The notes: generated by a model not told the origin, from the letters alone. Positions 18,068-28,020 are shown, counted from the stretch's first letter. The stretch: DNA of 64,000 bases from Paracoccaceae bacterium (GCA_019454225.1 CP075370.1:1850001-1914000); one strand, 5' to 3'. Translations and numbers: made by a program.

Positions 18068-19444
18068 TCAACCTGCGGCGGGGCGGCCCCAAAGGTCGTA
18101 TTCCCCGGCCTCGTCCACCACGACCGTCAGGATGTCGCCGGGAGACAGGCCTGCGAAACCTTCGTCGATGAACAGGTTCCCGTCGATCTCGGGGGCATCG
18201 GCCATGGTGCGGCAGGTCGCGCCCTCGGTATCGACGGCGTCCACGATGACGGTCAGGTGTTGCCCCACCCGGTCCGCGAGTTTCGCGGCGCTGATCGCCT
18301 GCGCCTTTTCCATGAACCGGGCGAAGCGGTCTTCCTTGATCTCGTCGGGCACGTGGTCGGGAAGGTCGTTCGACCGCGCACCCTTGACGTTCTCGTAGCG
18401 GAAGGCGCCGACCCGGTCGAGTTTCGCCTCGTCCAGCCAGTCGAGCAGGGTCTGGAACTCGGCCTCGGTCTCGCCGGGGTAGCCCACGATGAAGGTCGAC
18501 CGCAGCGCCAGCTCAGGGCAGATCGCTCGCCATGCCGCGATCTCGTCCAGCGTCCGGGCCGCGGCGGCAGGCCGGGCCATGCGCTTCAGCGTGTCGGGGT
18601 GGGCGTGCTGGAACGGTATGTCCAGATAGGGCAGCACCAGACCTTCGGCCATCAGCGGGATCAGCTCGCGCACATGCGGGTAGGGATAGACATAGTGCAG
18701 CCGCACCCATGCACCCAGCGATCCCAGATCGCGCGCAAGGTCGGTGATGTGGGCACGGTGCCCGCGGTCCTCCGCATGCTTGAGGTCGACGCCATAGGCC
18801 GAGGTATCCTGGCTGATGACGAGCAGTTCCCGCACGCCCGCCGCGACCAGCCTTTCGGCCTCCTTCATCACCGCAAAGGCCGGGCGGCTGACCAGACGCC
18901 CCCGCATGTCGGGGATGATGCAGAACCGGCACTTGTGGTTGCAGCCTTCGGAAATCTTCAGATAGCTGTAGTGGCGCGGCGTGAGGCTGACCGATGACGC
19001 GGGCAGAAGGTCGATGAACGGATCCGGCGCGGGGGGCACCGCGGCGTGGACGGCATCGACAACCGCCTCGTACTGGTGCGGGCCTGTGACGGCCATCACC
19101 TTGGGATGCGCACCGGTGATGTAGTCGGGTTCGGCCCCGAGGCAGCCGGTGACGATCACCCGGCCGTTCTCGCGCAACGCCTCGCCGATGGCGTCGAGGC
19201 TTTCGGCCTTGGCGCTGTCGAGAAAGCCGCAGGTGTTCACGATCACCGCATCGGCACCGTGGTAGTTCGGGCTGATCGCATAGCCCTCGGCGCGCAGCCG
19301 GGTCAGGATGCGTTCGCTGTCGACCAGTGCCTTGGGGCAGCCGAGGCTGACCATTCCGATTGTCGGCTGCCCGTCGCGACGGGGTGTGTCGGGGACCGAG
19401 GCGCGTGCCAGATCGGGGCGCAGAAGGGGCGGGTTCGTGGTCAT
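18068..19444 (-). CDS. rimO: Ribosomal protein S12 methylthiotransferase
   Basis: The 458-residue radical SAM enzyme methylthiolates an aspartate of ribosomal protein S12. The N-terminal MTTase domain supplies three cluster cysteines (in [23 protein letters not shown] and [10 protein letters not shown]). The radical SAM motif is [13 protein letters not shown] domain ends the protein (EYDLWGRP). The start is the ATG complementary to 19442-19444, giving the usual N-terminus; the open frame continues far upstream but opposite asmA, and is not coding there. It is divergent from asmA. Confidence 0.96.
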   Translation of the reverse strand: MTTNPPLLRPDLARASVPDTPRRDGQPTIGMVSLGCPKALVDSERILTRLRAEGYAISPNYHGADAVIVNTCGFLDSAKAESLDAIGEALRENGRVIVTGCLGAEPDYITGAHPKVMAVTGPHQYEAVVDAVHAAVPPAPDPFIDLLPASSVSLTPRHYSYLKISEGCNHKCRFCIIPDMRGRLVSRPAFAVMKEAERLVAAGVRELLVISQDTSAYGVDLKHAEDRGHRAHITDLARDLGSLGAWVRLHYVYPYPHVRELIPLMAEGLVLPYLDIPFQHAHPDTLKRMARPAAAARTLDEIAAWRAICPELALRSTFIVGYPGETEAEFQTLLDWLDEAKLDRVGAFRYENVKGARSNDLPDHVPDEIKEDRFARFMEKAQAISAAKLADRVGQHLTVIVDAVDTEGATCRTMADAPEIDGNLFIDEGFAGLSPGDILTVVVDEAGEYDLWGRPAAG

Positions 19445-19560
19445 GCGCGCGGTATAGCGCGGGGGCGGCGCCGCGAACAGGGGGGCGCACGGCGGCGGTT
19501 CGCTCACCTTTTCGGGCGGAGGGTGGCGATGGCTTGCCCCGGGGGGTGCCTGCGCCTTAC

Positions 19561-19583
19561 ACTTTCCATATCTGGTGGAAAGT
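19561..19583. promoter_or_regulatory. Inverted repeat in the rimO/asmA divergent region
   Basis: ACTTTCCA (19561-19568) and TGGAAAGT (19576-19583) are perfect complements separated by seven bases, ending 9 bases before the asmA start codon. It may be an operator for a dimeric regulator or an RNA hairpin in the asmA leader. The right arm lies just before the GGGGTGG ribosome-binding site. Confidence 0.5.
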
Positions 19584-19592
19584 GGGGTGGCC

Positions 19593-21587
19593 ATGCGCTT
19601 GATCCTGCGGGGCCTGTCGGTGATCGTCGTGCTTGTCGGGCTGGCGTTTGCCGCGCTGTGGCTGATACCGGCCGATGTCATCGCGCGCGCCGCCGGCACC
19701 GAGTTCCAGCGGCTGACCGGCCGGACGCTGACGGTCGAGGGCGATGTGCGTCCGACGCTGTGGCCGGTGATAGGCATTTCCACCGGCCGTGTCACGCTGG
19801 CCAATGCCGACTGGTCCGGCGAAGGGCCGATGCTTGTCGCCGAGGACCTGTCGGTCGCGCTTGATGTGGCAGCGGCGCTGCGGGGCCAGGTGAAGATCCG
19901 CCAGATCGATCTGCGGGGCGCCCGGCTGGTGCTGGAGCGCGGCGCGGATGGTCGGGAGAACTGGAACCTCGGCGGCAACCCTGCGCCTCCGCCGGGCGAC
20001 GGGACAGGTGCTGCGGCGGATGGCACGGTGACCGGCTGGGACCGGCTGGTCGTGACGGATGCGGCCGTGCTGTGGATCGACCATGCGTCGGCTACGCGCA
20101 TCGCCGTCGAGGGGATTGCGGCCGAGGCCGCCTGGCCCGCCCCCGATGCGCCCCTGACGCTGACCGCCGAAGGCCGGATGGCGGATACGCCGCTGCGGCT
20201 TTCGGCAGAGCTGGCGGATGCCGCAACCCTGCTGGCGGGCGGGGTCGGCGGCGTTTCGCTGCGCGTTGCCGCGGGCGGCAGCACGGCGGACTTCGACGGG
20301 CGCGCCGGGCTGGTTCCGGCGGTTGCCGAGGGCCGCCTGGCGCTGAACCTCGCCGACATGCGCGCTGTTGCCGCGCTGACCGGGCAGTCGCCGCCCGACC
20401 TGCCTGAGGGGATGGGGCGGCGCCTGCGCGAGATGACCGGGCAGGTGACGCTTGCGCCGGCCGGTTCGCTGCATCTGCGGGATGCTGCGGTCACGCTGGA
20501 CGGCAACCGCATCGCCGTTGCCGCCGATCTGACCCTTGACGGGCCTCGCCCGAAACTCGCGGCGCAGGTGCAGGCGGGCACGCTGACCATGCCGGGCATG
20601 ACCGGGGGCGGCGATGGCGGGGGCGACGCGGGAACCGATGCGGGCTGGAGCCGCGAGCGCATCGACGTATCGGCGCTTGCGACCCTGGATGCCGAGGTTG
20701 CGCTGACGGCCGAGACCGTTGACCTTGGCGGCACAAGGGCCGGGCCGCTGCGGATGATGCTGACCGTGGACCGGGCGCGCGCCGTGATCGAGGCACGCGA
20801 ACTGCAGGCGTTCGGCGGCCAGATTTCCGGGCAGTTCGTGGTGAACGGGCGCGGGGGGTTGTCTGTCGGCGGTGATCTGGTGCTGGCGGGGCTGGCGATG
20901 CAGCCGCTGCTGTCGCAGCTTGCCGGATATGACCGGCTGATCTCCAACGGAGACCTGCGGGTCAAGTTCCTGGGCGTCGGCGACAGCATGGCGACGATCA
21001 TGGCGTCGCTGAAGGGTGACGGTCGCGTGGTTCTTGGCCAGGGCGAACTGCGCGGCTTTGACCTGTTGGGAATGCTGCGCCGGCTGGATGCCAGCTATGT
21101 CGGGCCAGGGCAGACCACGATCTTCAACGGGCTCAGCGCGAGCTTCACCGTCGAGAATGGCGTGTTGCGCAATGACGACCTGCGGATGACCGCACCCTAT
21201 GTCACGGCGTCCGGGCAGGGCACCGTGGGGCTCGGGGCGCAGGTGATCGACTACCGCATCACGCCGACGGCCCTGACCAAGGAGGATGGCACGGGCGGCG
21301 TCCGGGTGCCGCTGATCGTGTCCGGGCCGTGGTCCGACCCGCGGTTCAGGCTGGATCTGAAGGCGCTTGCCGATCAGGAACTTGCCGAGGAACGGGCGCG
21401 GCTGGAAGCGCGTGCCAAGGAGGCAGAGGCAAAGGCCAGGGCCCAGCTAGAGGCCAAGGCCGCCGAGGAACTGGGCGTCGTGCGTCAGGACGGCGAAAGC
21501 CTGGAGGATGCGGCAAAGCGCCGGGCGGAAGAGGCGTTGCGCGATGAGGCGGGGCGTGCGCTGAACCGTCTGCTGGGCGGAAACTGA
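19593..21587 (+). CDS. AsmA-family envelope protein
   Basis: The 664-residue protein has one N-terminal membrane anchor (about 5-27), then the AsmA N-terminal domain ([20 protein letters not shown] and the [17 protein letters not shown] strands), and a C-terminal AsmA-like domain (about 470-580). AsmA proteins are long periplasmic bridge-like proteins linked to outer-membrane lipid homeostasis. The last 80 residues are a charged Ala/Glu/Lys coiled coil ([20 protein letters not shown]). ATG 19593 with GGGGTGG upstream is preferred over GTG 19575, which lies inside the palindrome. A small minus-strand gene follows convergently. Confidence 0.88.
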   Translation: MRLILRGLSVIVVLVGLAFAALWLIPADVIARAAGTEFQRLTGRTLTVEGDVRPTLWPVIGISTGRVTLANADWSGEGPMLVAEDLSVALDVAAALRGQVKIRQIDLRGARLVLERGADGRENWNLGGNPAPPPGDGTGAAADGTVTGWDRLVVTDAAVLWIDHASATRIAVEGIAAEAAWPAPDAPLTLTAEGRMADTPLRLSAELADAATLLAGGVGGVSLRVAAGGSTADFDGRAGLVPAVAEGRLALNLADMRAVAALTGQSPPDLPEGMGRRLREMTGQVTLAPAGSLHLRDAAVTLDGNRIAVAADLTLDGPRPKLAAQVQAGTLTMPGMTGGGDGGGDAGTDAGWSRERIDVSALATLDAEVALTAETVDLGGTRAGPLRMMLTVDRARAVIEARELQAFGGQISGQFVVNGRGGLSVGGDLVLAGLAMQPLLSQLAGYDRLISNGDLRVKFLGVGDSMATIMASLKGDGRVVLGQGELRGFDLLGMLRRLDASYVGPGQTTIFNGLSASFTVENGVLRNDDLRMTAPYVTASGQGTVGLGAQVIDYRITPTALTKEDGTGGVRVPLIVSGPWSDPRFRLDLKALADQELAEERARLEARAKEAEAKARAQLEAKAAEELGVVRQDGESLEDAAKRRAEEALRDEAGRALNRLLGGN

Positions 21588-21596
21588 CCTGAACCG

Positions 21597-21833
21597 TCAG
21601 CGCACGTTCTTGATCACCTCTTGCGAGATCTTGTTCGCCTCGGTCTGAAGGTCCGAGATCTTCTTCATCGTCTCGGACAGCTTCTTCATGCTCTGCTGAA
21701 CTTCGTTGTTCGGCTTGTCCGTGTCGCCGATCTTGTCCTCGAGGTCCTTGACGACCTTGGCGAGGTCCTTGCTGTCGCTGGTAATGGTCTTTGCGTGTTT
21801 CGTGACTTCCTTGATGATCTTTCCGAAGCTCAT
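21597..21833 (-). CDS. Small lysine-rich coiled-coil protein, function unknown
   Basis: This 78-residue soluble protein has no signal or membrane segment. It is very rich in Lys, Asp, Glu and Ser, with heptad-like spacing (KDLAKVVKDLEDKIG and MKKLSETMKKISDLQTEANK), so a helical coiled coil is likely. Its codons are less GC-rich than those of neighbours. GGGAGAA lies 8 bases before the ATG complementary to 21831-21833. It converges on the AsmA gene with 9 bases between stops. I do not recognise the family; the composition resembles small structural or phasin-like proteins, but nothing specific supports that. Confidence 0.75.
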   Translation of the reverse strand: MSFGKIIKEVTKHAKTITSDSKDLAKVVKDLEDKIGDTDKPNNEVQQSMKKLSETMKKISDLQTEANKISQEVIKNVR

Positions 21834-22066
21834 AACAGGTTCTCCCACGGAACAATGTGGCGAGAGTAAAGCAAACCCGCACAGGTTTTGAAAGCGCCAC
21901 GTGGTGACGGACCGGGCCAAGGCCGTGCGTAAACAGCTTTTTCGAGCGTTGCCCGGACCTTCCGGGGCGATGTTCACAGCATGTGTCCCGCGCGCACTAG
22001 CGGCGGCGGGCGGTTCGGGGTAAATCCCGGAACAGGCTGGGGGGCCTGACACGAACGGGGTTCGAG

Positions 22067-22969
22067 ATGAGATGGGTTCTCCCCGCGCTGATCGCGCTTT
22101 TTCCGATGCTTTCCGCACCGGCGATCGCGCAGGATCGCACCACGCTGGGCTTTGGCCGGCTGTTTTCCAACGATGGCCTTGGCGATGCGCGCGACCGGTG
22201 GCGCACGGGCGCCTACACCGTAAGCATGGTGCGCGGCAGCGACTGGCGCGGGGCTGCCCCTGCGCGGTTCGGCGACATGCTGGAGTACCGCCTGCGGGCC
22301 GAGATCGTGGCGCCCGAGAACCTGAGCCGTCCCGCTGCGGGCGACCGGCGCTACGCGGGCCTTCTGTCGATCGGCGTCCACACGCATTTCGACATGAGCG
22401 GGTTCGAGACCCGGCTGGGCCTCGATCTGGTCGGCACGGGGCCGGGCACGGGCCTGGGTCGGTTCCAGTCCTGGGCGCACGGCATCTTCGACCTGCCGAA
22501 GCCCGACCTGTCGCGCCAGATCCCGAACGGCATCCATCCGACCGCCTCGGTCGAGGTCGGACGCGCGTTCGCCCTGGGCGGCACGGTCGTCCGTCCCTTT
22601 GTCGAGGCGCAGGCGGGGATCGAGACCTTCGTGCGGAGCGGCGCGGATGTCACCGTCGGCCGGTTCGGGACCGGCGCCCTGATGCTGCGCGACACCACCA
22701 CCGGCCAGCGCTATCACGGCATCCGGGGCCCCGAGGCACCCGGGTTCAGCTTTACCTTCGGGGGCGACGTGGCGCGGGTGTTCGACAGCGCGCTGCTGCC
22801 TGCCGGCGGGCCTGCCCACCGCGAAAATCGCCACCGGCTGCGCGCCGGGGTGCATTGGCAGGGCGCGACTTCGGAGCTGTTCTATGGCCTGACGCATCTG
22901 GGCCCCGAGTTCGAGGGGCAGCATGACGGACAGATGGTCGGGTCGATTCGCGCGCGGATCAGGTTCTGA
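22067..22969 (+). CDS. LpxR-like outer-membrane lipid A 3'-O-deacylase
   Basis: The 300-residue protein has a signal peptide (about 1-21, ending AIAQ) and alternating amphipathic strands ending in an aromatic C-terminus (IRARIRF), as expected of an outer-membrane barrel. It has the LpxR/DUF2219 signature SND-x3-GD-x-RDRWRTGAY near residues 34-50; Asn35-Asp36 align with the catalytic-site region, and His138 (SWAHGIFD) is a candidate catalytic His. LpxR removes acyl chains from lipid A in a calcium-dependent way. Family assignment is good, but activity on lipid A here is inferred. It is a single gene with no operon partner. Confidence 0.8.
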   Translation: MRWVLPALIALFPMLSAPAIAQDRTTLGFGRLFSNDGLGDARDRWRTGAYTVSMVRGSDWRGAAPARFGDMLEYRLRAEIVAPENLSRPAAGDRRYAGLLSIGVHTHFDMSGFETRLGLDLVGTGPGTGLGRFQSWAHGIFDLPKPDLSRQIPNGIHPTASVEVGRAFALGGTVVRPFVEAQAGIETFVRSGADVTVGRFGTGALMLRDTTTGQRYHGIRGPEAPGFSFTFGGDVARVFDSALLPAGGPAHRENRHRLRAGVHWQGATSELFYGLTHLGPEFEGQHDGQMVGSIRARIRF

Positions 22970-23041
22970 TCCACCTCCTGCACGACTTTCCGGCAATTGT
23001 GTCTTTTCTGCCCTATTCAGGTGAAGTTCGTCCTGTTAACC

Positions 23042-23053
23042 TTTGTGCACAAA
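23042..23053. promoter_or_regulatory. Perfect 12-base palindrome upstream of the Hint gene
   Basis: TTTGTGCACAAA is a perfect palindrome 28 bases before the chosen start of the Hint-domain gene, in the expected promoter/leader region. It may be an operator. No regulator gene is adjacent. Confidence 0.35.
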
Positions 23054-23081
23054 CGACAAAAAACGAGCAGGCATACAGGCG

Positions 23082-24146
23082 ATGGGAACGGGCTTTCGGG
23101 CGACGTTCGTCATGTCCTGGTCTCAGACGGAAGTGGACGGCCTTCGCGCTGCCCCTGTCAGCATGATCGCCCCCGGCGCCGCGTGGCGCTGGACGGGTCA
23201 GGCCGTGCGGGTTGACGGGGTGCCCGAGATCCTCCCTCTGACCGGGGCCGAGGGCGGGGCGGAATTGCGTGCGCGGGCGGCGCGCATGGTGCGGCGGCTG
23301 GTGGGGGAGGCGGTCCACGGGGCCGTGCCGAAACCCGCGATGGCTGGGGCCGAGGCGATGGTGGATCGCGGCTTTGTCCTGACGGATGGGCGGACGTGCC
23401 ATGTCGCCACGGTGATCGAGGTGGCGGATACCGGCGCGCGGCTGGTGATGTTTGCGGGCGACCTGCCACCACCGGACACCGATCTCTGGATCGTGCGGTC
23501 GTCGCTGGGTGACGCGCCGGTGGCCGATCCCGCGACGCAGGCCGGGGTAATCTGCTTCACGCCGGGCACGCTGTTGCGCACTGCCGGTGGCAGCGTGCGG
23601 ATCGAGGATCTGCGTCCCGGCGATCGCATACAGACGCGTGACGACGGCCCGCAGGAGGTGCTGTGGACCGGACGTCGCCGGATGACCGGCGCAAGGCTCT
23701 ACGCCATGCCGCACCTGCGGCCGGTTCGGTTCCGTGCCGGTGCCATGGGGGTCGGCCGGCCAGACCGCGACCTTCTGGTATCACCGCGTCACCGGATGCT
23801 GGTGCGCGGCCCTGCGGCGCGTGCGCTGTTCAACGCCGAGGAAGTTCTGGTGGCGGCGGCCGACCTGGTCAACGGCGGGTCCATCACGGTCGATCTGGCC
23901 GCGCGCGAGGTGACCTATGTGCATGTCCTGCTGGAACGGCACGAGGTTGTCTGGGCAAACGGGTTGGCCACCGAAAGCTTCCACCCAGGGGCAGCGGCGC
24001 TTGACACGCTTGATCCGCATGACCGTTTCGCGCTCGAGGCGATCTTGCCCGAGGTGGCGGGTGATCCGATGGCCTATGGCGACTTCGCCAGACGCTGCCT
24101 GACGACGGCCGAGGCGGCGATACTGCGGCACGATCTGGCGGCCTGA
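23082..24146 (+). CDS. Hint (hedgehog/intein)-domain protein
   Basis: The 354-residue protein has an uncharacterised N-terminal part (about 1-150, with RMVRRLVGEAVHG) and a Hint domain opening at Cys158 (CFTPGTLLRTAGGSVRIEDL), continuing through GDRIQTRDDGPQEVLWTGRR, SPRHRMLV and YVHVLLERHEVVWANGLATESFHPG. Hint domains can self-splice or self-cleave, but Rhodobacteraceae carry many stand-alone copies whose role is unclear. No splicing Asn plus +1 nucleophile is obvious, so true intein splicing is unlikely. ATG 23082 is tentative; ATG 23112 is an alternative. It converges on the small RHH gene. Confidence 0.8.
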   Translation: MGTGFRATFVMSWSQTEVDGLRAAPVSMIAPGAAWRWTGQAVRVDGVPEILPLTGAEGGAELRARAARMVRRLVGEAVHGAVPKPAMAGAEAMVDRGFVLTDGRTCHVATVIEVADTGARLVMFAGDLPPPDTDLWIVRSSLGDAPVADPATQAGVICFTPGTLLRTAGGSVRIEDLRPGDRIQTRDDGPQEVLWTGRRRMTGARLYAMPHLRPVRFRAGAMGVGRPDRDLLVSPRHRMLVRGPAARALFNAEEVLVAAADLVNGGSITVDLAAREVTYVHVLLERHEVVWANGLATESFHPGAAALDTLDPHDRFALEAILPEVAGDPMAYGDFARRCLTTAEAAILRHDLAA

Positions 24147-24150
24147 CCGG

Positions 24151-24366
24151 TCAGCGCCGCCAATGGTTCAGCACGAAGACACGGATTGCCGAGGCAAGGC
24201 CGATGTCCGGCCCGCGCGCGTCATCGATCCGCGCGGCAAGCGCGTTGATTCCGCAGCCCTGCGCATCGGCGATCTCGCGGAATGCCGCCCAGAATTCGGG
24301 TTCCAGCGACACGCTGGTCCGGTGGCCGCGCAGGGTGAGCGAATGCTTTTCGGGTCGCGTGGTCAT
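24151..24366 (-). CDS. Ribbon-helix-helix DNA-binding protein
   Basis: The 71-residue protein matches the RHH_4 type: a basic N-terminus, the strand HSLTLRGHRTSVSLEPEFW, then two helices (AAFREIADAQG and INALAARIDDAR). RHH proteins bind DNA as dimers through the paired strand. It is the last gene of the minus-strand block sspB-fumC-DUF4169-RHH, an arrangement I know from Rhodobacteraceae. Its targets are unknown. Its stop lies 4 bases from the convergent Hint gene. Confidence 0.85.
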   Translation of the reverse strand: MTTRPEKHSLTLRGHRTSVSLEPEFWAAFREIADAQGCGINALAARIDDARGPDIGLASAIRVFVLNHWRR

Positions 24367-24451
24367 TGCGATACGCTACTGCCCGGCCGACCCTGACCGC
24401 CCGCGCTGGCGTTGGTGTTGGGGTGGGCAGAGTTTTTTCGGGCCGGGGCGA

Positions 24452-24643
24452 TCATTCGTCGGATGCTTCATGCCCGATCCGCTTGCCGTCGAGTTCCGCC
24501 CGCGCGCGGGCGGTATCCTGCGCCTCGCGCGCCTTCTGGGCGGCGGTCCGGCCGAAGCGGACCGCGTTCTCGTCCGCCCTGGCGCGGGCGGCCTTGCGGG
24601 CCGCCTGCTTCCTGGCGTTACGCAGGTTGACGACCTCGCCCAC
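24452..24643 (-). CDS. DUF4169-family small basic protein
   Basis: This 63-residue Arg/Ala-rich protein (VVNLRNARKQAARKAARARA, FGRTAAQKAREA) matches DUF4169. Function is unknown; strong basicity suggests nucleic-acid or acidic-partner binding. The start is GTG, with its ribosome-binding site (AAGGGCTGAGG) overlapping the fumC stop, so it is coupled to fumC. 85 bases separate it from the downstream RHH gene. Confidence 0.85.
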   Translation of the reverse strand: MGEVVNLRNARKQAARKAARARADENAVRFGRTAAQKAREAQDTARARAELDGKRIGHEASDE

Positions 24644-24645
24644 CC

Positions 24646-26040
24646 TCAGCCCTTCGGTCCGATCATGTCCTCGGGCCGCACGATGCGGTCGAAGGTCTCG
24701 GCGTCGACGAAGCCAAGCGCGATGGCCTCTTCCTTCAGCGTGGTGCCGTTCCTGTGGGCTGTCTTGGCGACCTTGGTGGCATTGTCATAGCCGATGGTCG
24801 GTGCGAGCGCGGTAACCAGCATCAGCGACTCGTTCATCAGCTTGTCGATCCGCGCGATATTGGCCTGGGTGCCCGCCACCATGTTGTCGGTGAAGGACGA
24901 TGCAGCATCGCCCAGCAACTGCATGGACTGCAGCACGTTGTAGGCCATCATGGGGTTGTAGACGTTCAGTTCGAAATGCCCCTGCGACCCCGCGAAACCC
25001 ACCGCCGCGTCGTTGCCCATGACATGCGCGCAGACCATGGTCAGCGCTTCGGCCTGCGTCGGGTTCACCTTGCCGGGCATGATCGACGAACCCGGTTCGT
25101 TTTCGGGCAGGATCAGCTCGCCCAGGCCCGAACGGGGGCCGGAACCCAGAAGCCGCAGGTCGTTGGCGATCTTGAAAAGGCTGGCCGCCACGGTTTTCAG
25201 CGCCCCCGAGAACATGACCATCGCGTCATGCGCGGCAAGGGCCTCGAACTTGTTCGGGGCGGTGACGAAGGGCAGGCCGGTGATCTCGGCGATCTGCGCC
25301 GCCACGCGGGTATCCCAGCCGACGCGGGTGTTCAGGCCGGTGCCGACAGCGGTGCCGCCCTGCGCCAGTTCGTAGATGTCGGGCAGGCAGGCCTTCACCC
25401 GCGCAATGCCCTTGTCAACCTGCGTGGCATAGCCCGAAAACTCCTGCCCCAGTGTCAGCGGCGTGGCGTCCTGCGTATGCGTGCGGCCGATCTTGATGAT
25501 GTCCTTGAACTCGGCCGACTTGGCCCAAAGCCCGGCCGAAAGCTTCTCCAGCCCCGGGATCAAGACGTCACGCGCCATCATTCCGATGGCCACATGCATC
25601 GCGGTGGGGAAGGTGTCGTTGGACGATTGACCCATGTTGACATGGTCGTTCGGATGCACGGGCTTCTTCGACCCCATCGCGCCGCCCAGCATCTCGATCG
25701 CGCGGTTCGAAATCACCTCGTTCGCATTCATGTTCGACTGCGTGCCCGATCCGGTCTGCCAGACGACCAGCGGGAAGTTGTCGTCGAACTTTCCGTCGAT
25801 GACTTCCTGCGCCGCTGCGGCTATGGCCTCGCCCAGATCCCTTGGGATGTCGCCCTGCGCGATGTTCACAAGGGCGCAGGCCTTCTTGATGACACCAAGC
25901 GCCCGCACGATCGCGACGGGCTGCCGTTCCCACCCAATCGGGAAGTTGATGATCGAGCGCTGCGTCTGCGCGCCCCAGTACTTGTCTGCAGGCACCTCGA
26001 GCGGGCCGAAGCTGTCGGTTTCGGTACGGGTCGCGGACAT
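24646..26040 (-). CDS. fumC: Fumarate hydratase, class II
   Basis: The 464-residue enzyme of the TCA cycle hydrates fumarate to malate in the cytoplasm. It has the superfamily signature [13 protein letters not shown], the substrate segments [12 protein letters not shown] and [14 protein letters not shown], and the usual length. GGAGG lies upstream of the ATG complementary to 26038-26040. Class II fumarases lack an Fe-S cluster and resist oxidants. sspB lies upstream on the same strand. Confidence 0.97.
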   Translation of the reverse strand: MSATRTETDSFGPLEVPADKYWGAQTQRSIINFPIGWERQPVAIVRALGVIKKACALVNIAQGDIPRDLGEAIAAAAQEVIDGKFDDNFPLVVWQTGSGTQSNMNANEVISNRAIEMLGGAMGSKKPVHPNDHVNMGQSSNDTFPTAMHVAIGMMARDVLIPGLEKLSAGLWAKSAEFKDIIKIGRTHTQDATPLTLGQEFSGYATQVDKGIARVKACLPDIYELAQGGTAVGTGLNTRVGWDTRVAAQIAEITGLPFVTAPNKFEALAAHDAMVMFSGALKTVAASLFKIANDLRLLGSGPRSGLGELILPENEPGSSIMPGKVNPTQAEALTMVCAHVMGNDAAVGFAGSQGHFELNVYNPMMAYNVLQSMQLLGDAASSFTDNMVAGTQANIARIDKLMNESLMLVTALAPTIGYDNATKVAKTAHRNGTTLKEEAIALGFVDAETFDRIVRPEDMIGPKG

Positions 26041-26129
26041 GGTGGCCTCCGGCTGCGGATTGTCGCAAGGGGACTAGCCGCAGGGGGACGGGAAATCAAT
26101 CGGCATGCCGTCGCATACCGCCGCGCAGG

Positions 26130-26582
26130 CTATTTCCGGAACTTGTCCAGACTGACGACCTCGGCATCCTGACGGGGCGGCGCCTCGGACAGGTCGTCGT
26201 CATCCTCGCCCTCTTCGTCATCCTCGTCCTCATGCGTCTCGAAGCGCAAGCCGAACTCGACGGAGGGGTCAACGAAGGTGCGGACGGCGTCGAAGGGAAT
26301 GGCGAGCGGTTCGGGCTGGTTGCCGAAATTCAGCGTGACGGTAAACCCGTCATCGGTGACCTGCAGATTCTCGAACCAGTGCTGGATCACAACCGTCATC
26401 TCGGCCGGATACCGCGCGCGCAACCAGTCGGCCATCTCGACCCGGGGGTGCGTGGTGTCGAAGGTGATGAAGAAATGGTGGGCACCCGGCAGCCCGTTCT
26501 CGGCAACATCCGACAGGACGGACTGGATCAGTCCGCGCATCGCCCGGTGCATCAGGTTGCCGTAGTCGATGCCGCGCGCCAT
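26130..26582 (-). CDS. sspB: SspB-family ClpXP adaptor
   Basis: The 150-residue protein has the alphaproteobacterial SspB fold region (about 1-110: YGNLMHRAMRGLIQSVLSDV, HHFFITFDTTHPRVEM, LNFGNQPEPLAIPFDAV). A long acidic linker follows (HEDEDDEEGEDDDD), then a C-terminal peptide (VVSLDKFRK) that should dock on ClpX. SspB tethers ssrA-tagged proteins to ClpXP for degradation; the tmRNA gene is about 9 kb away in this window. AGGA lies upstream of the ATG complementary to 26580-26582. Confidence 0.85.
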   Translation of the reverse strand: MARGIDYGNLMHRAMRGLIQSVLSDVAENGLPGAHHFFITFDTTHPRVEMADWLRARYPAEMTVVIQHWFENLQVTDDGFTVTLNFGNQPEPLAIPFDAVRTFVDPSVEFGLRFETHEDEDDEEGEDDDDLSEAPPRQDAEVVSLDKFRK

Positions 26583-26652
26583 GGCCGTTCCTCGCCTTTC
26601 GGGGGTCAGCATAGGGGATTCCCCCCGGATGGGAAGGGGGCGGGGAGGTTGA

Positions 26653-27927
26653 TCAGACGAGAAACGAGATCGCGCCCGACAGGCCCGCGCAAAGGGCCAG
26701 CGTGGCCAGGATTCCGGCATGCCGGACGAGGATCAGCCATCCTGCGATCAGCCCCAGGGCGAGTGCAACGAGGTCGATCGACGATGGGTCGGGCAGGGCG
26801 ACGCGCAGTGGTCCGGCCTGCAGAAGCCCGACCCGCGCAAAGACGACATGCAGGGCGAACCAGACCGAGAGGTTGGCGATCACCCCCACGACTGCTGCCG
26901 TGATCGCGGCCAGCGCACCGGACAGCCGCGGCGCTGTGGCTAGGCGTTCGACAAAGGGGGCGCCCGCAAAGATCCATAGGAAACAGGGTGCAAAGGTCAT
27001 CCAGAGCGCGGTTGCGGCCCCTGCGGCGCCCAGCCAGACACCGCCTGCCCGGTGCCCCGCCAGGTAGCCCACGAATTCGGTGACAAGGATCAGCGGTCCG
27101 GGGGTGGTTTCGGCGAGTCCGAGCGCGTCGATCATCTGCTGCAGGCTGAGCCAGCCCTTCTCGTGCACGACGGCCTGTGTCATCCAGGCGAGCACGGCAT
27201 AGGCGCCGCCGAATGTCATCACCGCAAGCTGCGAAAAGAAGAGGCCGATTTCCCAAAGCAACCCGCCCTCGGCCAGTCCGAGCGCAGCGAGCGGAACCAG
27301 CCAGACCGCACCCCAGATCGCGATGCGCCCGATTGCCGCGCGGAGCGCCTGCGGCGGCAGCGGGGGGCCCGTGACGGCCGCGCCGCGCGTCGTCACAAGC
27401 CCCCAGAGCGCGGCGGCGGCCACGACCACCGGAAAGGGCAGGTTGAACAGGAACAGCGCCGCGAACGCAAGTGCGGCCAAGACCCAGTGCGCCCCCGTAT
27501 GGAGCGCCTTGCGCGCCACCCGCAACAGGGCATGCAGCACGATCGCCAGGACCGCCGCCTGCACGCCCGCGAACAGGGCGGCGACCAGCGGCACCTGCCC
27601 AAAGGCGGCGTAGGCCATGGCCAGCGCCAGCACCACGAGCGCCCCCGGCGCCACGAAAAGCAGGCCCGCGATCAGGCCGCCCGCCGTTCCGTGCAGCCGC
27701 CATCCCGCATAGGTCGCAAGCTGCATCGCCTCGGGCCCCGGCAACATCATGCAGAACGAAAGGGCGCGCAGATACTCGGCTTCGGTCAGCCAGTGGCGGC
27801 GATCCACCAGCTCGTGGTGCATCATCGCGATCTGTGCTGCAGGGCCGCCGAACGAGGTGACGCCGATGCGCCCGAAAACCTGCGTGACATCTGCCAGGGT
27901 CGGGGCCGCGCGGTGCGTTTCGGTCAT
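26653..27927 (-). CDS. chrA: Chromate transporter ChrA, two-domain form
   Basis: The 424-residue membrane protein consists of two homologous CHR halves. The first carries SFGGPAAQIAMMH and PGPEAMQLATYAGWRLHG; the second carries MTFGGAYAVLAWMTQ and TPGPLILVTEFVGY. Long-chain CHR proteins export chromate or transport related oxyanions. About ten to twelve helices are visible. The DUF1194 gene lies 93 bases upstream on the same strand; no chrB regulator is present. Chromate resistance is inferred from family only. Confidence 0.9.
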   Translation of the reverse strand: MTETHRAAPTLADVTQVFGRIGVTSFGGPAAQIAMMHHELVDRRHWLTEAEYLRALSFCMMLPGPEAMQLATYAGWRLHGTAGGLIAGLLFVAPGALVVLALAMAYAAFGQVPLVAALFAGVQAAVLAIVLHALLRVARKALHTGAHWVLAALAFAALFLFNLPFPVVVAAAALWGLVTTRGAAVTGPPLPPQALRAAIGRIAIWGAVWLVPLAALGLAEGGLLWEIGLFFSQLAVMTFGGAYAVLAWMTQAVVHEKGWLSLQQMIDALGLAETTPGPLILVTEFVGYLAGHRAGGVWLGAAGAATALWMTFAPCFLWIFAGAPFVERLATAPRLSGALAAITAAVVGVIANLSVWFALHVVFARVGLLQAGPLRVALPDPSSIDLVALALGLIAGWLILVRHAGILATLALCAGLSGAISFLV

Positions 27928-28020
27928 GGTCGATCTCTTCCCCGGGGCCGTCCGACGATTCGCGGTGCAGGCAGGGATAGCGGCGGGACGATCGGGGTCA
28001 ATGCCCCGGCGTGCCGCCGT

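Noticed and set aside
18068-21001. Upstream extension of the rimO frame across asmA
   Set aside because: RimO's normal N-terminus starts at the ATG complementary to 19442-19444; the extension is Ser/Arg/Pro-rich antisense of asmA.
23026-23040. LexA-type GTTC-N7-GTTC or CtrA TTAA-N7-TTAA site before the Hint gene
   Set aside because: Only single half-sites are present; the second half does not match at the required spacing.
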